DNA of 19,092 nucleotides from an uncultured Bacteroidales bacterium (GTDB lineage: Bacteria > Bacteroidota > Bacteroidia > Bacteroidales > UBA3824), in NCBI GenBank assembly GCA_937877455.1, contig CALFIU010000113.1:1-19092 (forward strand), in the 5' to 3' direction. The notes below the pieces were generated by a model. It made no database searches. It was not told the origin of the DNA and saw only the letters and a program-made list of their open reading frames with translations. Position numbers and translations under genes: made by a program. This document shows, one piece after another, positions 15,171-19,092 of this stretch. Position 1 is the first letter of the stretch. Each line of letters opens with the position of its first letter.

Positions 15171-16769
15171 TTAAAATTGACTTACCGAACATATGCCGCC
15201 CATTTTTCCACGGCTGCCAGTTACATACGAAACCAATCCGACAACTTCAATCTTGCCGTTGTTATTGGCGAAAACGGGGCCGCCGCTGTTGCCTTGGTCA
15301 GTTCCGTTTTCCGAAACTTCTATGATGCCATTTTGCAAACCTTTGTCATGCGCGACGGTGCAAGTGCTGAACATAGGTGTCATGTCGCGCTGCGAACGGT
15401 CTGCGCCACCTTTTCCGTGAGGGAATCCCATGACGGAAAGTTTTTGACCGGCCTTGAGGTTTTGGGCTGTTGAGCCGTTGCAGTGGATGCTGCCTCTTCG
15501 TCCGACATCGGCGTATGCCCAGTCGTTGCCCCAATGGGTGCAGGCTGCGTATCTGTATCCGTCGCTTGTCTTATAGTCGGTCTTCCCTGTTCTGAATTGT
15601 GTAGATTTAAGCACAAACTCCTGATGGGCGTTGTATAGGTTGACATCGGCCTCGATTGAAACTTTGTCGGAGTAAAACAGATATTTCAAAAGCAATTGTT
15701 GGCTATCTTTGTCAAGCATGTCGAGTGTGCCGCCCGCATCAAAAAGCCAGCCCTCGACACAGTGTTTTGCAGTAACAACCCTACCGTCGTCGCAGAGAAA
15801 CGCCGTCCCAGTCCAAGTAAGATTGTCGCCGTCTTTCATTTTCAAAGCCCTGCCCTCGACTCTGACTTCTGAAACATAGAGGAAAAGAATGTCTTTTTCA
15901 AATTGTTTCAGTTCGGCGGGCAAGGGGCCGACAGTGGTTGTCATCTTGTTACGGAGATTGGCGATACTATTTTTCAACTTGGCGATTGTCTGTTGGTCGG
16001 TTTCTCTCTGTTGACGGATTTCGTCCAATTTCCTCTCATTTTCGGCTAATTCACGTTTGTTTTCCTCCAATTCTTGTTCTGTTTTTCTACGCGCTTCCTC
16101 TGCCTCCCTTGCGCGCTCTTCTGCTTCACGCCTAATTTGCTCGCGCTCTTCTTCCGCTTTTTTCTGCTGCTTGACTATTTCCTCCTTGTATTTATCATAC
16201 TTCCGATTGTCGATTATGATTTTTGCCGACAGACCGCCGACCGAGAGAACAAGTAAGATTGACAATACTGTTATCGCAGTCTTGTACGGTCTCAACGCCT
16301 GCTGACGGAAGAGGCTCAGGCGGCGTGTTAGACCAATCGTGCCAACGGTGGATTTTGCGCCGGTGGGGATTATGAAACCGAGTTTGGGACCATTGACGGA
16401 GAGTTGGATTTCGTCGCCATTCTGAAGATACCATTCTTTGTCCACTTTCTGACCGTTGAGGAGCGTTGAATTGGTTTTGGAGAGTTGCACGAGTTTCCAG
16501 TTGTCGCCCTCCTTGATGATTGCGGCATGGCGTGCCGAAACGGTGCTGAAACTTTCGTCATACTGAACCTGACATTTGCTCGAGCGTCCGAGTTCGATGT
16601 TGTCGACGATGATTTCCTGCCATTCTCCTGCTTTGTGGTATTTGGAAGTGATTTTGTGTTCCAAAATGTAGTATTTTTTGCCGCCCGCCTTGAAAATCGA
16701 GCCTAACCCCGCCGCCACCGAGCCGGCAAAGGTCTGTTTCTTGTATGGTTGTGTCTTGCTTGTTGCCAT
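15171..16769 (-). CDS. FHA-TM-coiled coil-trypsin-like serine protease
   Basis: The 532-residue product has an FHA domain at about 35-135 (GR 61-62, SARH 78-81, NST 100-102, LNG 104-106), one TM at about 165-183, a long charged coiled coil at about 190-276 and an S1-type protease domain at about 290-532. The catalytic triad is visible: H336 in TAKHC, D416 in NDWA and S495 in GNSGGP. With a single TM after a cytoplasmic FHA, the protease should be periplasmic. ATG 16769 is chosen; the longer frame to 16805 starts with TTG. The gap to the kinase gene is 39 bases. The protein joins phospho-threonine binding inside the cell to proteolysis outside. An S-T-V-G site (140-143) follows the FHA. The substrate is unknown. 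Confidence 0.92.
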   Translation of the reverse strand: MATSKTQPYKKQTFAGSVAAGLGSIFKAGGKKYYILEHKITSKYHKAGEWQEIIVDNIELGRSSKCQVQYDESFSTVSARHAAIIKEGDNWKLVQLSKTNSTLLNGQKVDKEWYLQNGDEIQLSVNGPKLGFIIPTGAKSTVGTIGLTRRLSLFRQQALRPYKTAITVLSILLVLSVGGLSAKIIIDNRKYDKYKEEIVKQQKKAEEEREQIRREAEERAREAEEARRKTEQELEENKRELAENERKLDEIRQQRETDQQTIAKLKNSIANLRNKMTTTVGPLPAELKQFEKDILFLYVSEVRVEGRALKMKDGDNLTWTGTAFLCDDGRVVTAKHCVEGWLFDAGGTLDMLDKDSQQLLLKYLFYSDKVSIEADVNLYNAHQEFVLKSTQFRTGKTDYKTSDGYRYAACTHWGNDWAYADVGRRGSIHCNGSTAQNLKAGQKLSVMGFPHGKGGADRSQRDMTPMFSTCTVAHDKGLQNGIIEVSENGTDQGNSGGPVFANNNGKIEVVGLVSYVTGSRGKMGGICSVSQF

Positions 16770-16808
16770 CTTTATATTGCCATTTTTTTTATTTTCTACT
16801 TTCAATTC

Positions 16809-18179
16809 TCAATAGCCTTCCACTCTTATTTTGGTGTCGCCGATTGAGATTATGTCGCCGGGGGTGATAATCATTCCGTACTGCGAGACCTCCTGTGAAT
16901 TTAAGTACGTGCCGTTCAGGGAGTTTTTCCAGTACCATTGTTTCATACCGTTGCATGGCGACGGACATGAGCCGCAAGGATAACGTTCTCTTGTGCGTGA
17001 TGCTCGTTTGCAGTCGTTGCGCCATTGACCGTCTCGGATAACCCATTCACCGGTGTTGGTGTAAAACTCAAAACAGCAATGCATTCTTGAAACATAACTG
17101 CTTTGTTTTTCTTGAATTTCTATTTCGTTGAATACGGTTTCGTCTTTTCGTCCCATCCTGATTATCTGTCCGTAACTGTTTTTCAAGTCGGTCAACAGAT
17201 ATTCTTTACCGTATTCTTCGCCCTGCATTATTTTGAGTTTCAGACCGTTTTTGACTGACGAGCAGAAAGATTTTTCTATTGCCGGCGGTTTGTTCTCACT
17301 GAAAGAAAAATCTTTTTCAGGAACATAATCCAAAACTTGCGTAGTGGTCTGGATGCGGTTTTTGTAATCGGGTTGAAGACAACCCTCGATGAGTGTTTCC
17401 CAAAGCCGCCCTTTTTCGCTGTTCAAAAGCAACTGTCTGTCCCAGTTGCCGTTACGACCGTTTTTGATATATGGCACAAGGTCTCCTTGGGTTTCCAGTT
17501 TTCCGAAGGGCATGGCACCGGTGAGCAGCTGATAAATCATCACGCCGAATGAAAAAATATCCGTTGTCGGTAGTACTATCGGAGCATGCTTTACGGGTTT
17601 CACCTGCTCTGGCGGCATATAGGCATACGTCCCGAAAACTTGAAGCGGCTTGCCCAAGAAATTTACTTCCGTCAAATGCTTGTTTCTGTCGCCGGAGATT
17701 CCGAAATCCGTAAGCAAAAATTTTCCGTCAGGTTTCACCAGTACGTTTTCTGGTTTCAAATCCCTATGAACCTTGCCCTCTTTGTGTAGGGCATTAAGTC
17801 CATAAAGCACATGGCAAGCAAATTTTGACAGGTTGAGGTTGTGATTTTGGGAATACGTCATCACATCTCCACCGTCGCAAAATTCCATGACAATGAATGG
17901 GTTGCCGAGCATCATTCCATAGTCAACCGAATGTACAAGATAATCGCTCGGTATTTGTCCCGTCTCGAACTCCATCTTGAACCTTGCCGTCAAAGATTGC
18001 CTTACATCTGGTGGTATCTCCCATAGTTTCAACAACTTGAAAGCGTATGGGTTGCCCGAATTGTCATGGACTTTATAGACTAATCCGAATGAACCCTCGC
18101 CCAAAAGTTTGTCCACCATATATCGGTTGCCGATGGATTGTCCCGCCGACAGGTTGCATTTTTGCGGTACTTCTGCCAT
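16809..18179 (-). CDS. Cytoplasmic Ser/Thr kinase with C-terminal FHA domain
   Basis: The 456-residue product has a Hanks-type kinase domain at about 18-290: LGEGSFGLVY (27-36), K48, HRDLKPEN (138-145, D140), DFG 158-160, YMPPEQ and the DIFSFGV helix. This is a normal RD kinase, unlike the two HQD kinases downstream. An FHA domain spans about 314-453 (R344, SRMH 364-367, LNGTYLN 421-427). Between its strands lies an insert of about 35 residues with C390, C402, C405 and C409. No TM segment is seen, so it should be cytoplasmic. ATG 18179 leaves 13 bases after the zinc-ribbon gene; the longer frame to 18209 starts with TTG and overlaps. A kinase with its own phospho-reader could dock on phosphorylated partners in this cluster. 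Confidence 0.93.
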   Translation of the reverse strand: MAEVPQKCNLSAGQSIGNRYMVDKLLGEGSFGLVYKVHDNSGNPYAFKLLKLWEIPPDVRQSLTARFKMEFETGQIPSDYLVHSVDYGMMLGNPFIVMEFCDGGDVMTYSQNHNLNLSKFACHVLYGLNALHKEGKVHRDLKPENVLVKPDGKFLLTDFGISGDRNKHLTEVNFLGKPLQVFGTYAYMPPEQVKPVKHAPIVLPTTDIFSFGVMIYQLLTGAMPFGKLETQGDLVPYIKNGRNGNWDRQLLLNSEKGRLWETLIEGCLQPDYKNRIQTTTQVLDYVPEKDFSFSENKPPAIEKSFCSSVKNGLKLKIMQGEEYGKEYLLTDLKNSYGQIIRMGRKDETVFNEIEIQEKQSSYVSRMHCCFEFYTNTGEWVIRDGQWRNDCKRASRTRERYPCGSCPSPCNGMKQWYWKNSLNGTYLNSQEVSQYGMIITPGDIISIGDTKIRVEGY

Positions 18180-18192
18180 TGCGCCACTTTTT

Positions 18193-19005
18193 TTAAGAAT
18201 GAAACTCAAACATACGGTCGCCCATAAGGATTATGTCGCCGTCGTGCAATTCAGTCTTGTTTTTTGCCTGAACAAACGTGGTCTTGAAGTCGCTGCCGTC
18301 AACAATGTAGAACTTTCCGTCTTCACATGTAACCGTGGCCTGGGTGCGCGACGTAATCGACATATTGTTTTGTTCGAGGTTGCCACGGTTGAGAACCACT
18401 TCGTCGCCGGAGAACGTGAGTTCTTGAATCTGATGTTTTTCGTTTTCTTTCTTAATGGGTTTCAACGTAAATTCCGTTTCCAACATTTTTTGGATATACG
18501 GATTCACGGTGCCGCCGAAAGGAGGTTTGGTTTTCTGTTTCGGCTGTTGTTGCAGTGGGTCTGGCTGTCCAAACGAAACACCGCCGCTGATTGAGAAGTC
18601 TTCTTGTTGGTCGTTTACCTGACCGATGACAGTTGGGCGGTGGTTGCTCGATTGTTTGGGACTTGGCTGTGCTGTCGGCTCATTTCCCTTAATAGGTTTG
18701 TTGCAGTTAGGGCATACAGTTACGTCTGGTTGCAAGGGGTATTGACATCTCGGGCAGTTGGTCTGGGGTTGCTGTCCATAACTTGGTTTTGCCTGTTGGT
18801 CAAGCTGAACGAAGTTCGGCAGAGAAGGCTGTTGTTGTCCAAACGCACCCGGTTCGAGGACGGTGGGGCGGTGAGGCACAACAGAGGGTTGGGGTTGAAC
18901 TTGTCCTCCTTGATTTTGATTTTTCGATAACGGCTTGCCGCAGTTTGGGTTAGCACATGTGGCGGCGTTGTCGTCGTTCTGCATTCCGCAATAATTGCAT
19001 CTCAT
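18193..19005 (-). CDS. Double zinc-ribbon protein with C-terminal FHA domain
   Basis: The 270-residue product has two zinc ribbons, C3/C6/C17/C22 and C84/C87/C98/C101, joined by Pro/Gln-rich flexible stretches. Two sites, HRPT48V and HRPT125V, lie in these stretches, and both ribbons are followed by one on a similar spacing. A C-terminal FHA domain covers about 178-270 with R207 and SR 219-220, but the usual histidine after SRx is replaced (SRTQ), so phospho-threonine binding may be altered. No TM segment is seen. It is the first gene of the ten-gene array; the ATG at 19005 follows an 87-base AT-rich stretch. A soluble scaffold or substrate of the kinases is likely. DNA binding by the ribbons is possible but not shown. 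Confidence 0.9.
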   Translation of the reverse strand: MRCNYCGMQNDDNAATCANPNCGKPLSKNQNQGGQVQPQPSVVPHRPTVLEPGAFGQQQPSLPNFVQLDQQAKPSYGQQPQTNCPRCQYPLQPDVTVCPNCNKPIKGNEPTAQPSPKQSSNHRPTVIGQVNDQQEDFSISGGVSFGQPDPLQQQPKQKTKPPFGGTVNPYIQKMLETEFTLKPIKKENEKHQIQELTFSGDEVVLNRGNLEQNNMSITSRTQATVTCEDGKFYIVDGSDFKTTFVQAKNKTELHDGDIILMGDRMFEFHS

Positions 19006-19092
19006 AAAATTTTCAGTTTAATTTTAATGTTTATTAATATTACTGTCCGCTAAAACTGCAATTTATGTAATATGGCAGCCATATACCTATCC
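19006..19092 (-). promoter_or_regulatory. Probable leader/promoter region of the ten-gene array, no clear consensus box
   Basis: This AT-rich stretch upstream of the first array gene should hold its promoter or leader. No exact TAnnTTTG is present on the - strand within it, so the main promoter may use a weaker box or lie beyond the window. No operator-like palindrome or riboswitch is evident. Confidence 0.3.

Noticed and set aside
16770..16805. Longer start of the FHA-protease at 16805
   Set aside because: The codon is TTG and the added residues are lysine/asparagine-rich with no domain. ATG 16769 is better. TTG extensions at 18209 and 7645 were rejected for the same reason.
4332..19005. 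Type VI secretion regulatory cluster (PpkA/PppA/Fha)
   Set aside because: The domain types fit, but no Tss structural gene, Hcp, VgrG or ClpV is present in the window.

Overview
The window looks like a piece of a Bacteroidota (probably Bacteroidales) chromosome. Two upstream regions carry the Bacteroidota-type promoter pattern TTTG / TAnnTTTG, genes lack Shine-Dalgarno sites, the DNA is AT-rich, and several exported proteins have short signal peptides ending in A|Q or a lipobox. No rRNA, tRNA, CRISPR array, phage gene or intact insertion sequence is visible. The genus cannot be told from the sequence alone.

Layout: bases 2-82 are probably the last 26 codons of an upstream + strand gene. Next come two + strand membrane-protein genes (134-1579 and 1592-2509) that share a topology and look like distant paralogues; the first also has two zinc ribbons. 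They converge on a two-gene - strand unit: an exported leucine-rich-repeat protein (3160-4080) overlapping a HAD-family phosphatase (2522-3187), behind a good promoter at 4113-4143. The 251-base gap 4081-4331 holds this promoter and a 122-base inverted-repeat-bounded segment that could be a MITE relic.

The rest, 4332-19005, is one tightly packed - strand array of ten genes, with intergenic gaps of 1 to 39 bases or a 4-base overlap. In transcription order: zinc-ribbon/FHA protein; Ser/Thr kinase with a C-terminal FHA domain; FHA-TM-coiled-coil-trypsin-like protease; exported unknown protein; PP2C phosphatase with one TM and an exported tail; FHA protein with a multi-TM domain; giant FHA-kinase-TM protein with about 20 YD-like repeats; exported YbjN-like protein; second TM kinase; coiled-coil lipoprotein.

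Taken together this reads as a self-contained phospho-threonine signalling system: three writers (kinases), one eraser (PP2C), five readers (FHA domains), and outputs or sensors across the inner membrane (a serine protease, YD repeats, beta-sandwich exported proteins). A short motif, [G/H/N][K/R]x-T-V-[I/L/V/F], recurs in flexible segments of several of these proteins and is a candidate phospho-docking site tying them together. The physiological role is unknown; stress sensing, envelope control or defence are all possible.
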